A stretch of 64,000 nt of DNA from positions 62,001-126,000 of the forward strand of contig JASJFT010000120.1 in assembly GCA_030770425.1 (NCBI GenBank), read 5' to 3'. This document shows, in pieces, positions 49,603 through 59,530 of this stretch (the stretch's first letter is position 1; the number at the start of each line of letters is the position of its first letter). The notes beneath the pieces were generated by a model. That model had not been told where the DNA came from. It ran no database searches and was given only the letters and a program-made list of their open reading frames with translations. This DNA is from Darksidea phi. Its lineage: Eukaryota > Ascomycota > Dothideomycetes > Pleosporales > Lentitheciaceae. The position numbers were made by a program, and so were the translations under genes.

Positions 49603-49916
49603 TGTAAGCAGGTGGGGGGGTAGAATCAGTGTATTGAGTGTGGAGTAATCTGAATATCTAGCTAGGGCTCGCAGAGGCCCTTAAATACTAATTGCGCTAG
49701 GTTAGGTGACCGGAATAGTTCACTATGAATCATTGTATGGTTACTGTGAATCATTGTATGGTCATTGTGAATCATTGTATAGTTACTATGAATTATTATA
49801 TAGTCACTATAAATCATTGTATAGTCACTGTGAATCATTGTATAGTCACTGTGAGTTAGTGTTAATTATTATGTGACCGGAATAATCATGTGATATACAG
49901 CCCTCGGCTGCTTACA
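49603..49916. mobile_element. Solo LTR related to element W, little mutated
   Basis: 314 bp bounded by the perfect inverted ends TGTAAGCAG and CTGCTTACA, and flanked by the 5 bp duplication AAAAG (49,598-49,602 and 49,917-49,921). Its ends and interior align with the copia LTRs at 7,297 and 12,689, whose ends TATAAGTAG/CTACTTATA are the C-to-T/G-to-A versions. It holds six 21 bp tandem units (49,718-49,843) of the type GAATCATTGTAT, more than the mutated LTRs. No internal element sequence is present, so it arose by LTR recombination. Confidence 0.9.
49718..49843. repeat. Six 21 bp tandem repeats inside the solo LTR
   Basis: Units start at 49,718, 49,739, 49,760, 49,781, 49,802 and 49,823, each ending ATCATTGTAT or a transition variant. 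A partial seventh unit follows. Confidence 0.85.
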
Positions 49917-49921
49917 AAAAG

Positions 49922-50581
49922 ACTTCTGAGGATGCCAACTACGTATTAATACACGCGTCAGCCCGGATCTTTGTTTTTGTTTTCTAGGCCTGCGCTTGCG
50001 CCTACTGCTGCGCCTGCGCCTACGTGGCACGCTTCCAAAGCAGAATAAGCCCTGGAGCGGACTTGGCGGTGAATCCGGTCCAAGGGTGCTTGGACCGCAT
50101 CACCAATATGCTCCGCTAGCTAGGGGCACAAAAAGGGCAAGCTTGGCGCAAGGACCCTGCAATTGCGCAAGAGCAGGTCCTCCGGCGGTCTCATTCCAAT
50201 CGACATCACAGATATTGTCAACTGATCCTGATCGAGAAGCCCATTTAATTTAATAGATAACACACATAGCTTAGTCTGCTTTTGCAAGGGTATGTAAGTT
50301 GAGTCGTTAGCCAATCTTCTAGCTCCCCTGGGGCAGTCGGGTGGCGAAGCTATGAGTCAAAGTGTAAACATGATCAATCGCCGTGAGCGTGTTCGAAGAG
50401 GCTGAGGCTGCAAAATTTACTCCCGGAATATAATCTGCCGTAGTGTCTTCGCTCCCTTCCGCTCTATTCCCTCTCCATCCTGCGATAACCATTCTCTACT
50501 TCCTGCCTTATTGCTTAAAGCATACCCACCCCAGTACTATAGTCCCAGTTTTTTTGTTCTTTTCAAAACCTTCCATATACA
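49922..50581. promoter_or_regulatory. Intergenic region and pyrimidine-rich promoter
   Basis: Contains a short CGCCTGCGCCTAC-type repeat near 49,990-50,025 and no recognisable gene. The last 140 bp before the ATG at 50,582 are rich in C and T (CTCCCTTCC, TTTTTTTG, TTCTTTTC) and end CATATACA, typical of a filamentous-fungal core promoter and leader. Confidence 0.45.
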
Positions 50582-51420
50582 ATGTCGGTACCAGAGGAGT
50601 TTACCGTCGGATACATTTGTACGGATATAAACGCATTAACCAGCTGTGTTATCTCGCTCGATGAGGAACACTCACCCCTCCCGCAGACGCAACATGACGA
50701 GAATGCCTACGAATTTGGCAAGATTGGCTCTCACAACATCGCCATGTGCTGCGTGCCGCTTGAAAGCGAAAGCCACTTGAGGAGAGTAGCAGTCGACATG
50801 ATGCACAGCTTCCCTTCCATCAAGCTGCTGATCCTAGTCAGCAGCAATGCTGGTGCTGTGCCGCGCGATGTAGGTCAGGTACACGTCGGCGATGTGGTTG
50901 TCGCACAGAAGTTCGTCAAAACGAACCCGTACGGCGACCTGATAGAGATAGATCTTCTCCAGGCCTCGGGCCTCCTCGCCACTACCGGCATGAATACTGC
51001 TGAGCAGTGGTCGCTGGACCAGGACATTGCGATACTTGCTGCAAAAAATAACCGATGGAGTGGAAAATGCAGGCGGCGTGCTGGAGACGACGTGGATAAG
51101 CTGGAGAGAATTTTTACCCCCGACGACAGTATGAACCAGCCTCCATGGTCCACCGCCACGGGCTGCTTATATCGGATCCTACATATCCGGAGCACGCGGG
51201 ATCTAGGGACGCCGTCGTAGGTCCGGGGACGTTTGAATCTACGAGTGCTGTCTGTTTCGACCACAGCCAAACAGCAGGTCTCCCACTAAATAAGGAGGTT
51301 GTCGACGAGGTGTCTGTACTTGGTATGTCGAATTATTGCGATGAAGATACGTAATAGGATCGAAATATGTGGACGCGCTATGCTTCTATGGCTGCAGCCG
51401 CTTGCGCAAGAAAGATTGTG
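50582..51420 (+). pseudogene. PNP_UDP_1-like (NLR-type N-terminal) domain, broken
   Basis: The frame opens MSVPEEFTVGYICTDINAL and continues with YEFGKIGSHNIAMCC, VAVDMMHSFPSIKLLILVSS and VHVGDVVVAQ. This is the purine-nucleoside-phosphorylase-like domain often placed first in fungal NLR/STAND proteins (YTVGWICAL..., LGKIGxHNVV, RLGDIVVS). Near 51,120-51,145 the reading shifts by one frame. The later part (SAVCFDHSQTAGL, VLGMSNYCDEDT) matches the domain's end. Two stops (TAA 51,352-51,354 and TAG 51,355-51,357) then interrupt before MWTRYASMAAAACARK. No NACHT or repeat domain follows. In the catalytic region the usual Gly-rich VGIGGG is SSNAGA, so activity was probably lost anyway. Confidence 0.75.
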
Positions 51421-51479
51421 ATGAGACTAGCTACCGAGACTAAACGGAATGGGAGGGCGAAGGAAGAGGGGAAGAAGGT

Positions 51480-52800
51480 TAACTAGCCTAAGCTTAAATA
51501 ATACTTGATATAACTTTTGATTTTAAAGATCTATTATGTATACTTCTACAAGAATACCGCTTCGTTAAGATCCTAGAATGATTAGATCTACTACTATACC
51601 TAAATCTATCGTATAACAGGTCTTATAATACAAGATTCATACCTTCGAGAGGTCGTAATTGTCTAACGCTCTATTATAAGTATAGTGGCGACAGCCCGGG
51701 GGTTTTCTACAATTAACATACTATTAGACAGTAATATAGTCCTAAGCCTATTAAGTAAATTCCTATTTTTATTTAACTAATATATAGGAAGCTTAGAATT
51801 ATCTATTATAAGTATATAGGTTATCTTTCGTAGTACTCGGGTACGTAACGAGAAAGTATAGATAGAATAGAGGTAATAGCCTGGCCTATACTCTCGAATA
51901 GAAAGCCATATATTAGGACCTCCTAGGTAGACTTTTAAACCCGCGCCGTAGATATATTCTACTAGCTAAAGAGTCTAATAGGAGGGGCCGAGAGGATATA
52001 AGAGGCTAACCTATAATATATAATATTTCGTTCCCGTTCACAACTAATTATATAAAAGCGGGTAGCTGGAGGATCTATACTACCTAGGGAACGCGTCGGT
52101 TGTAATTTAATATAAAAATACGAACTATAAGGGGGGTTTATATACTACCTACTATAACTACCGCTTACTCGCCGTCGCCACCTACTCGCCTGTCGTCTCT
52201 TAGGACCGTTGCTACCTAGTACCGGATTGTTATTATATAGAATAGTATCTATAAGCTTTATATCAAGTCCTCTAATATCGAAGTCTATACCTTCTCGCCT
52301 AATAAGGTCTCTTAATAGTAAGGACTGTTCAGCTTCTCGACCTTCCTTACCGCCAGAACGAACTGGAAGAATGCTGAAGCTAGATCCGTATTAGAAATCA
52401 TCGAGTATAAGAGATATAGTATATAGCAGGTTCGTAACGTCTTTGACTATCTATTCTACCGCACTAAGGCCTTCAAGATATAGTACGAATTCGTATCTAT
52501 ACAGCGCGCGCTAAGCGATTGACTAGAAAGCGCTACGCTCGGCGAAGGTGGCGCTATCGAGACAGCTCCCATTGCCCGTCGCCGCCACCAAGTTTGCTAA
52601 AAAAGACACCTGTTTTCTAGCGCTCCCGAGGTAGGTCCCCTTAATTAAAAAATGCCCTCTCTACAACGAATCCGAGCCCGCGACAGCTAGTAGCACTCCG
52701 AGAGCCCTAAGGGCCCTAGCAGGCTTAGCTACCGCCAACGAATCGAGATCCTTATCCTACGTAACTACGCTGGGGGAAGCTCGCCCTCGATTCTACAAGA
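51480..52800. repeat. Moderately RIP-mutated repeat region
   Basis: CA/TG are scarce but not absent, and the density of TA rises; mutation is weaker than in the left block. A plus-strand decayed frame at about 52,250-52,600 contains ARTNWKNAEA and EIIEYKRYS with TAG/TAA at Gln-like positions. No LTR pair was found. The element type is unknown. Confidence 0.55.
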
Positions 52801-52864
52801 CTATGGGGGGGAGCTTGCCCTCCCTAACAGCAGCAAACATGTCTTCCTACCCATGCCATCCTTC

Positions 52865-52964
52865 GGATGCAAGCAATGACACATAGATCGGATGCAAGCA
52901 ATGACACATAGATCGGATGCAAGCAATGACACATAGATCGGATGCAAACAATGGCACATAGATC
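52865..52964. repeat. Four 25 bp tandem repeats
   Basis: Unit GGATGCAAGCAATGACACAT plus AGATC at 52,865, 52,890, 52,915 and 52,940; the fourth has two G/A changes. The units are contiguous, without spacers. Confidence 0.95.
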
Positions 52965-53065
52965 GGATGCGAGGGTGAGAGCTGGTCAGGCGCGCGCCGA
53001 TCAGGCCGGTAGTTGACGTCACCATGTCCTGAATGTAGCAAAGATTCCGGCCACGGTAGAAGTAA

Positions 53066-53353
53066 TTGGCCTGCGATCGTCGATGGTGCGTATATACACA
53101 GGGATTAGAAATTGTTGGGACGGGTAAAGGAGGTGGTGGGGGTAGCACCAGAATGCATGCGACGAGGATAGAGAGCACGAGGACGGGGAGGACGCGACGA
53201 AGTACTTGCTTGGCCTGCGATCGTCGATGGTGCGTATATACACAGGGATTAGAAATTGTTGGGACGGGTAAAGGAGGTGGTGGGTAGCACAAGAATGCAG
53301 CACGAGAACAGAGAAGACGAGGACAGAGAAGACGAGACGAAGCACTTGCTTAG
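53066..53353. repeat. Two 144 bp tandem repeats
   Basis: TTGGCCTGCGATCGTCGATG starts copies at 53,066 and 53,210. Both carry the TACACAGGGATTAG, AAATTGTTGGGACGG and GGTAGCAC blocks and end in CACTTGCT/TACTTGCT. A further CTTGCTTGG follows. The second copy has small indels. Confidence 0.9.
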
Positions 53354-53974
53354 CACTTGCTTGGCTCCTCGGGGCGTGCGGGGAAGCGGGTCAGGCCCGG
53401 GCTCGCAGAGTTTCTCGCCACGAGACGGGTGAATGGCGCGCTATTGAGCGATAGGCGATATTACGACATTGCGCGAAACACGGCCCGCTACCAGAGCTCC
53501 ACCATACTAGACCTCAGCGTTTGCGGGGCGACGAGCTGTCCTCGCGAGACCAGAGACCATCGGTCTGGACAGCGTCGTTAGCGGCTTGACGGCGGCTTGG
53601 CGACGTACGCGGCTCGCCCTGTAATTGGCGGCATCCTCGGGTTGGCTCGTATTACCTACAAGGATCGAGGATAGACGCTTGCTGCCCCGTGCTGAAGGAT
53701 GAAACATCCTGGCTCCGAATCCATCGACCTGCCCAGGCGAGGGGGTGGCAATTGGATGGCAATTGATGGCAATGGTAATGGCCATGGCAACGAGCATCGC
53801 AAACAGGTGGCAGGGGTATGCAGCCGCTACTACCATTACTTTTCGTCGTAGTCTTGCCCGCTTACAGCCTTAGCAGCCTTGGCTATAAGCTAGCTCCGTA
53901 CTGGATACAATAACTTCCTATTCTTGTATATAAATACTTCGGTTCGATCGTAGTTTACTCCTCGTCTTCTCTCC
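53354..53974. other. Gene-free stretch with G/A-rich low complexity
   Basis: Contains TGGCAAT-type short repeats at about 53,746-53,800 and no frame that looks coding beyond chance. Confidence 0.45.
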
Positions 53975-54052
53975 CCCATCATCAATACTTTGTAATCGCA
54001 CCCATCATCAATACTTTGTAATCGCACCCATCATCAATACTTTGTAATCGCA
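53975..54052. repeat. Three perfect 26 bp tandem repeats
   Basis: CCCATCATCAATACTTTGTA plus ATCGCA at 53,975, 54,001 and 54,027, identical in all copies. The array ends 16 bp before the ATG at 54,069, i.e. it lies in the 5' leader or core promoter. Confidence 0.95.
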
Positions 54053-54068
54053 ACTATATCTTTTCGCA

Positions 54069-54644
54069 ATGGCTTCGTCGACCGCTTTGTTGACTGAACC
54101 TGACGCCAACCCTTTACTGGCGCCTGCTCTTTCCGCTCTTTCCGACCTGCGAGAAGCTTGGGACTCCACGTTAAACGTCTTAGGCGAAAATGGAAGTTCA
54201 TTTAACGCGTCTACTTTGATGATCGCTACTAACGTATTATAGAAGCCTATCGTTATCGCGCTTAGGTTTTTCGTAAATAACGACCTTATGTCTCTCGTTG
54301 TGAGACTACGCGAGGTTCACAACATAACGATCGAAGTCGACGCCTATTCACTACTGCCACAGCCCGGGGCTATCAATTTCTGGCTAGCGGAATCGACGTC
54401 CGCCAAAACCGATCGTTCGGGTGGCGGCTATACCGTCATCTCCTGTACCGTGCATACATTAATGAAGATTCTGCGGATCATAGACGACAGTGCTTCCGCA
54501 ATCAAGAAGGAAAACGACGTTCAGGACTACAAGAGGCCTCGGGAGGAACTGGATGACAGGGTGGAGCGGTCCTGTCGCCGTAGGCTCGAGGATGATGTTG
54601 GTACATCGCAAGTTGACGAGGAGCCGGACCCTGGAGATGGTTGA
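54069..54644 (+). pseudogene. Unknown 191-codon gene with one RIP-type TAG
   Basis: From the ATG at 54,069 one frame runs to the TGA ending at 54,644, with a single TAG at 54,240-54,242 (expected CAG). The N-terminal part is MASSTALLTEPDANPLL and then ALSDLREAW. After the stop comes KPIVIALRFFVNNDLMSLVV, then VHTLMKILRIIDDSASAIKK, and a basic/acidic tail (RPREELDDRVERSCRRR ... DEEPDPGDG). I do not recognise it; length and a charged tail would suit a small transposon-encoded or Gag-like protein. Its 3' end overlaps the end of the minus-strand pogo fragment. Confidence 0.5.
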
Positions 54645-55279
54645 AGGATACGACGCTTGGCAGGCTGCCGCCGACCACGAGGTCGCGCGGAGGGGCGAGG
54701 ATTTCCCGTCGAAGCTCGACGAGCAACTTGACCTCTTTCGTTCTCTAGCTGCTTCTCAGCATTCTTTTGAATAATAATAGCCTTTCCCTCTACCTTGGTT
54801 AGGGTACCCTCCATCTAAATGCTCTTCTTTTCACGCTTTCTACGCGCTATGGCGGTCTCAATTGCTTTCTCTAGACTCGTGATTCGTTCGCGCTCAAGTA
54901 CAGCTTTATAAGCCATCACCTTAGCGCCTTTATTTAGCTAATTAATAGCTATAATAATAGAAGCAGGCGACGAGCTCTTGTACCTACGTACGCGCTTACG
55001 AATCAACGTTATTTAAGCCTCTAGTTCGTGCGCGTTGCTTGGTGTTCTGGCCTCCTATATAGCCTCTGGTAGGGCTACTGGCGACGGCGTCCTCAGCTTG
55101 ATATCGAGCCTCGAGATCACTACCTCTAGATCGTATCGAACTAGCCCAGCGCCTCGAAAGCTCGCGTAGATATTATTCTTTATAATAGCCTTATCGTAGG
55201 CTACGCCGAAGGCGGGTAGGAATTCAAGCTTCGTAATATGGTTAATATAATCGCGAATTACCGTAGATTCGCCGCTCAC
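54640..55279 (-). pseudogene. Pogo/Fot1-type DDE transposase, C-terminal fragment
   Basis: The minus strand reads NHITKLEFLPAFGVAYDKAI, ASFRGAGLVRYDLEVVISRL and LRTPSPVALPEA. After stops at Trp- and Gln-like positions (TAG in EAI-stop-EARTPSNAHELEA-stop) it continues to a coiled-coil stretch ERERITSLEKAIETAIARRK and EGTLTKVEGKAIIIQ. This order is the familiar C-terminus of fungal pogo-like transposases. The helix-turn-helix and DDE catalytic core are absent; the fragment begins near the low-quality zone at 55,340. Stops are of the RIP type. No terminal inverted repeats were seen. Confidence 0.8.
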
Positions 55280-55339
55280 TTAGTAAACACGTTATATAGT
55301 TTATTATTAAGTAGAAAAACTCCCCCATAGTTGCGTAAT

Positions 55340-55354
55340 GCAGCTTTTCCTCCG

Positions 55355-55385
<31 letters not shown>

Positions 55386-55600
55386 CCCCCCCCCGGGAAC
55401 CACCCCCGGGCGTTTTGCCCCCCCCCCGGCCCCCGACCCCCGGCCGCGCCCGCCCNNNNNNNNNNAATCGCTAATACACTTCCATCGCCGCCCTTCTTTT
55501 CAAACCTTTTATATTTTTTTTATTTAGTAGTCAAACTCCCCATTTTTTGTTTAATGCCGTGTTTCCCCCCAAAAAAAAAAAAAAAAAAAAAAAAAAGAAT
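55340..55600. other. Assembly gap with homopolymer artefacts
   Basis: Ten N at 55,456-55,465. To the left lie an A run (55,356-55,381) and GC homopolymer blocks such as CCCCCCCCC; to the right lies another A run (55,571-55,596) preceded by C7. Sequence on both sides is likely erroneous, and the distance across the gap is arbitrary. Confidence 0.85.
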
Positions 55601-55705
55601 TGACGCGAGCCGGGTACGAACCCAGGGACTGTTGAGCGCAGCCCTGGCCCCGTACCCAGGGCGCGTCAGCGCTCGCTCTAAACCACTAGGCCGACAAGCG
55701 AACCA
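55600..55705 (-). repeat. tRNA-like (SINE-type or pseudo-tRNA) sequence
   Basis: On the minus strand GGCCTAGTGGTTTAGAGCG resembles a polymerase III A box and GGGTTCGTACCC a B box, about 70 bp apart. A T run (complement of the A run at 55,571-55,596) follows. The T arm pairs imperfectly (six-base loop) and no acceptor stem closes, so it is a tRNA-derived repeat or pseudogene rather than a working tRNA. It borders the unreliable gap zone. Confidence 0.4.
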
Positions 55706-55779
55706 GCAGGAGCCCACGCAATCGATACTAAGGGTAGTGTAGAATAATAGATATACTAATACGAAGGTAGTGGGGTGGG

Positions 55780-55806
55780 CTCGCTTAGCCTAGTAGGCTA
55801 AGCGAG
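55780..55806. repeat. 11 bp perfect inverted repeat
   Basis: CTCGCTTAGCC, TAGTA, GGCTAAGCGAG. It could be a hairpin in a repeat end; the following 180 bp are TA-rich and CA/TG-poor. Confidence 0.8.
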
Positions 55807-55999
55807 GCGCACAACTAATATCGGCGTGACAAGCCCTCGTCCCTACTTAGACTACTAGTACTATTAGTATAGATATTAGTACTCTTAGTATTTCTTTTTA
55901 AGATCTTATTATATACGAAATATTAACGTATCTCTCTATCTTTCTATCTACTAGATAACTATATAGTAAAGTTTTTATATAAGATCTCTATGATAGTCC

Positions 56000-57125
56000 G
56001 AGGGACGATGTGTTGGAAATCTTGAGAGTATACGCAAGGATGAGGCGGTAAAGCGGCGGACACGTCGTGCAGTTCATATCTTGGAGAGCTGCCAGGATAC
56101 TAACCCACCATGAAAGGTTTGCAGGTCATCATTCCAACCATGTATCAGATGTGGAAGCATGTGTTGGTGCATACACAGCAGGCAGTAAGGATCGCACAGC
56201 CTTAGTCACGAGAAACGCTAAGTCACTTCAGTACTAGCTCCATCCACGGCGAACGCCGACCGTCCCAGCACCGGTCGCACCCAATCGAGTCCAGGTATAC
56301 AACTCAATCCCTCCCGTACGCCGCCATTGCACGATCCGGTCAAACACGTTGGACTCACGACCGTCATGGCGGCCCGCCGCGCCTGCTGTCTCTGGGAACC
56401 ATCGCAGCTCTCTTGGCCTAGCAAGCCTAGGTGACATGTCGGGCCAGCAGGGCGAGACAATCGACGGCGCAATCGACGGCACAATCGACGGCGCAAAGAA
56501 GACGCGAAGGTATATGGAGGGTATGCCGGAGAGTGATCGCGGTTCAGTGCCGATCACGACACGTCTTCTCCAGCTATGGCAGCTTGATAGCGGGTCCAAC
56601 AAATAGCAGGCGAGTCACTTTCGGGACATAGTACAGTAGAGACGTGGGTAAGCTTTTGGTTTTGTTTTTGCGTTTGGCTGAAGTGATATAGTGACACTAA
56701 CACTATCGCAGGACACCAAAGCGATGTTTGACGGGCTGCGGCTGGCCCCCGAGCGAACGGACGCGAGCTTCAGCACCCACACGGAGCTGTGTAGAGAGGA
56801 ACGGCGAAGGCTGATGGGCAAACACATGCCGCTACGGAGCTACCTGAACGGCAGCGCGGCGACGACTTGGATGATATCGTATACGGCTGTGAGCGGGGAG
56901 CGCATGGCATGCTTGCTGCTGCATCGCAGAAGGGCGGTAACGGCTTGATCGTCCGCATCCCTGGCTCCCTCCCAAGACTGTACCGACACCTCCAGCCCTT
57001 CAAGAGGCTACAGGTTATAGGCATCCAGACAGGGTAGGGAGCGTGAGAAAGCGCTTTTGTGAAGCAGTGTCTAGCAGTACGGACACGACGTAATCTTGGT
57101 GGGGAAGTAGTAGGTGACATTGGAT
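56000..57125 (+). CDS. Candidate gene, structure unresolved
   Basis: Two coding-like segments exist. One (56,349-56,606, 85 residues) contains three 12 bp repeats (56,460-56,495) encoding IDGA/IDGT/IDGA. The other begins after a good intron signal (GTAAGC at 56,648, TACTAAC-like CACTAAC, CAG at 56,711) with MFDGLRLAPERTDASFSTHT. A third frame at about 56,860-57,034 gives DIVYGCERGAHGMLAAASQK, GNGLIVRIPGSLPRLYRHLQ and a TAG. The frames cannot be joined without a shift or an unrecognised intron. I do not know the family. Confidence 0.3.
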
Positions 57126-57149
57126 AACGGAAGATTGCAATAGCTTCAG

Positions 57150-57265
57150 GACATTTTCTTACGCAACGCGTGGTAGCGCAATTTCAATGCGCCTAGCTTC
57201 CGATCTGGAAGCCTTTACATATATCCTTCTAGCCCATGCCATCTTTCTTGTATGAATCAAGGCTG
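57150..57265 (-). pseudogene. Decayed SANT/Myb-like domain
   Basis: The minus strand reads SYKKDGMG followed by decayed residues to NCATTRCVRK, parallel at the nucleotide level to the helix-turn-helix end of the intact gene at 38,482-38,620 (LLSYKDKMGMDWDQV ... KLRYYTLHKK). In-frame stops are present. It lies about 0.7 kb from the second phosphotransferase pseudogene, as its intact relative lies beside the first. Confidence 0.5.
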
Positions 57266-57269
57266 CCCA

Positions 57270-57924
57270 AACCATTGTATCTACCTGTGGCCACAACTAC
57301 CTCCGTAGGCTATCAGACATTCCTCCGCTCTGACCTTAACACTACGGTGTGCCTAACCGACTGCCGCTGAATAGGCGCGTTTAAAGTGGATCTGGCAACA
57401 CGGCGGATCACCTCATGCAAACGACTCCCTACCAAGACTATAATCAAATCCACATTGAAACCGCATTATCACACAAAATCACCTCCGAACGAGCGTTGTA
57501 CCAATACTGAGCCAGGACTCTTCGTCGGCTCAGGCTAACGTCGCCGTCGGGGGCAAAGCAAAGGATCTTGCCTTGTTGTCATCGTCTGGCCAGCGTGCCT
57601 AAGATAGGAGGAGTGCGAGTAGAGCGGAGAAGCAAAGGCTGAGAAGTAAAAGCTGGAGAATGAGAAAGACCAGGCCGAGAAGGACAAGTAGGAGTGCGAG
57701 ATGGATTATCAGGCATGGTGTGTTGGGAACGGAAAGGATTCTTTGGATCGTTATAGGTCCGGCTTGGAGGCAAAGGGCTCTCTTATAGCCCTTTTTGCCG
57801 GCCTTGGAAGCTTAATCGCGGCGAAGGTCATACTCACATTGGCCCGCGATGAGGCGCGCCGGCGGGAGGTTTTCACATGTAGAACTATCCCTCATTGTTC
57901 TAAGATGCATTCTCGACACTCGGG
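57270..57924. other. Gene-free stretch
   Basis: Short frames on both strands at 57,579-57,964 (for example a plus-strand ALFAGLGSLIAAKVIL hydrophobic stretch) have no supporting context. No repeats were recognised. Confidence 0.4.
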
Positions 57925-59530
57925 TCAACAGTTCGGCACAGTAATGCTCTCTTCTTGCGCTTGAACACTAGTCCGTTGTTCGTCGAACAAGCGTCCAAGT
58001 TCAGTATCATACATCTTGCGGTCTGCAAGCTTCTTCTCAACAACCCTGTCGACACCTTCGCACCAGAACCTTGATAACGTCTCCTCGATTGAGTAGGTTA
58101 GTCGAGACGAAAATCTGGAACAGATATGGAAGTCCACAACAAAGTCCATGGCGTTGATAGAAGTGATGCAGTACCAAAAAAAAGTCCCCCCTTGACTGCC
58201 ATGTCTCGCGCATGATTGTGGATAGTGAGAAGCCATGCCCCGCTCCGATACTTTGCTCTTGTTCGAACTGGAGCATAAACTCCGCGTGGACCTTTTCGAA
58301 TCCGTCTAGGTCGTCATCTTTCAACCGATTAATAGCGCATCCAGTCAGCTAGTACGGAACGGAAAGCATCTCGGCAGGAAGGGCGCACAACCACTCCAGG
58401 TCAATAAGATATGTGATGTTCCACTCGTCGTCGACAAGAATGTTGCTTGCGTGCAAGTCCGTGCGCTGGAGATAGAATGGTCCATGTCGACGTTCCCGGT
58501 TAATGAAGCGATGGGTGAGAGTGCCCGAAGCAGCATCCTCACAGCCAGCTGGCCACGGCAGTCCTTATCATCATGAGCGGCGTTGGGTCTGTTGAGGAAG
58601 TAGGTATCATGGACCGTGAGCATGTCCGATACGTAATACTGTGCCCGTGTATATGTCGTCCTTATGGATAGTCCGCGGCATGCCCTCGTTTTCCATAATT
58701 ATCATCGTCCAGATAAGCGGACAGTTACTCAGGGACACGGTACAGTCAGCTTGAAACTGGAACGAGCCTATACGGGGCTGGGGAATACGAGCAAGAGAGA
58801 GCATTATGCGCATCATGCTCTGAAACAACCGTTGCCTCTGGATTGGGTCGTCTTGTCCCTCTTCTAGTGTCCTAGACAGCATCTGGCCGGTCTTAGGGTC
58901 TATGTATTCGAGCAGCATATACGCGGTTGGCAGGCGGTGGATCGTTGGGTTGAGGGTGTATCGCGAGAGGATGTCTGCATATCGAAAAAGGCGATGGACA
59001 CAACGCTGGACTACGCGCAAAAGACGAACGTGGAAAGGACGCTGCTTCTCGTGAGTATACTAGAGAGGCTCGTTAGCATTGGCATGCGGCAGCGGACAAG
59101 GATTGCTTATAAAGTTCAACTTACGTGACGATGGTCGGTGAAGCCTAAGCCGTATAGAAATGGGATGCGGACTTCGGGGTACTTGTCTAACATCCACGCA
59201 TACGTCCCAACCTCGCACCCGACCTTTTCATCAATAGTGCCCGGACATTTACTCTCGGCCAGCTTGTGAGGCAATGCGCAGCGTAGGAGCAACCGCTTGG
59301 ACGAATCGGCCATCTTCACCTCGACGGGTATACAGATGTTGAAGCAGCCCCTAATCCAGGGTAAGACGACGCAGCTATCGCGCTGGCCAAGGCCGACGTG
59401 GTGCTTCGTGAGGGCGCATATCGTCTCTCAACACTCCTAAAGGCTCTGGTAGAGCTGCTCTGTTGCGAGGACATATCCTATCTGCTAGATCATGTTGTCG
59501 TCGTCCTCGGCCGCGTCATCGTACGTGGTG
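57925..59530 (-). pseudogene. APH-like phosphotransferase, multiply broken (copy 2)
   Basis: Relative of 39,479-41,129 in opposite orientation. The first exon (about 59,520-59,130) has three stops in the N-terminal part (around QIGYVLATEQLYQSL), then WIRGCFNICIPVEV and YPGTIDEKVGCEVGTYAWM. An intron starting GTAAGTTG follows at about 59,125. The second part has PFHVRLLRVVQRCVHRLFRY, TAYMLLEYIDPKTGQML and PQPRIGSFQFQ, then frameshifts near 58,640 and 58,520. DLHASNILVDDEWNITYLID keeps the catalytic Asp and Asn. A TAG follows SVPY near 58,350 (a Trp in the relative) and a further shift lies near 58,195. It is beyond repair by a single change. Confidence 0.8.

Noticed and set aside
52865..52964. 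Regular 25 bp repeats resembling a CRISPR array
   Set aside because: Units are contiguous with no spacers, and the genome is eukaryotic; it is a plain minisatellite.
52801..53345. Frames of 163 and 108 residues with internal repeats
   Set aside because: They are produced by translation of the 25 bp and 144 bp tandem arrays, not by a gene.
55600..55705. Functional tRNA gene on the minus strand
   Set aside because: A and B box-like sequences exist, but the T arm pairs poorly and no acceptor stem closes; kept only as a tRNA-like repeat.
55338..55742. 134-residue frame spanning the N gap
   Set aside because: It consists of poly-Lys and Pro from homopolymers and unknown bases; an artefact.
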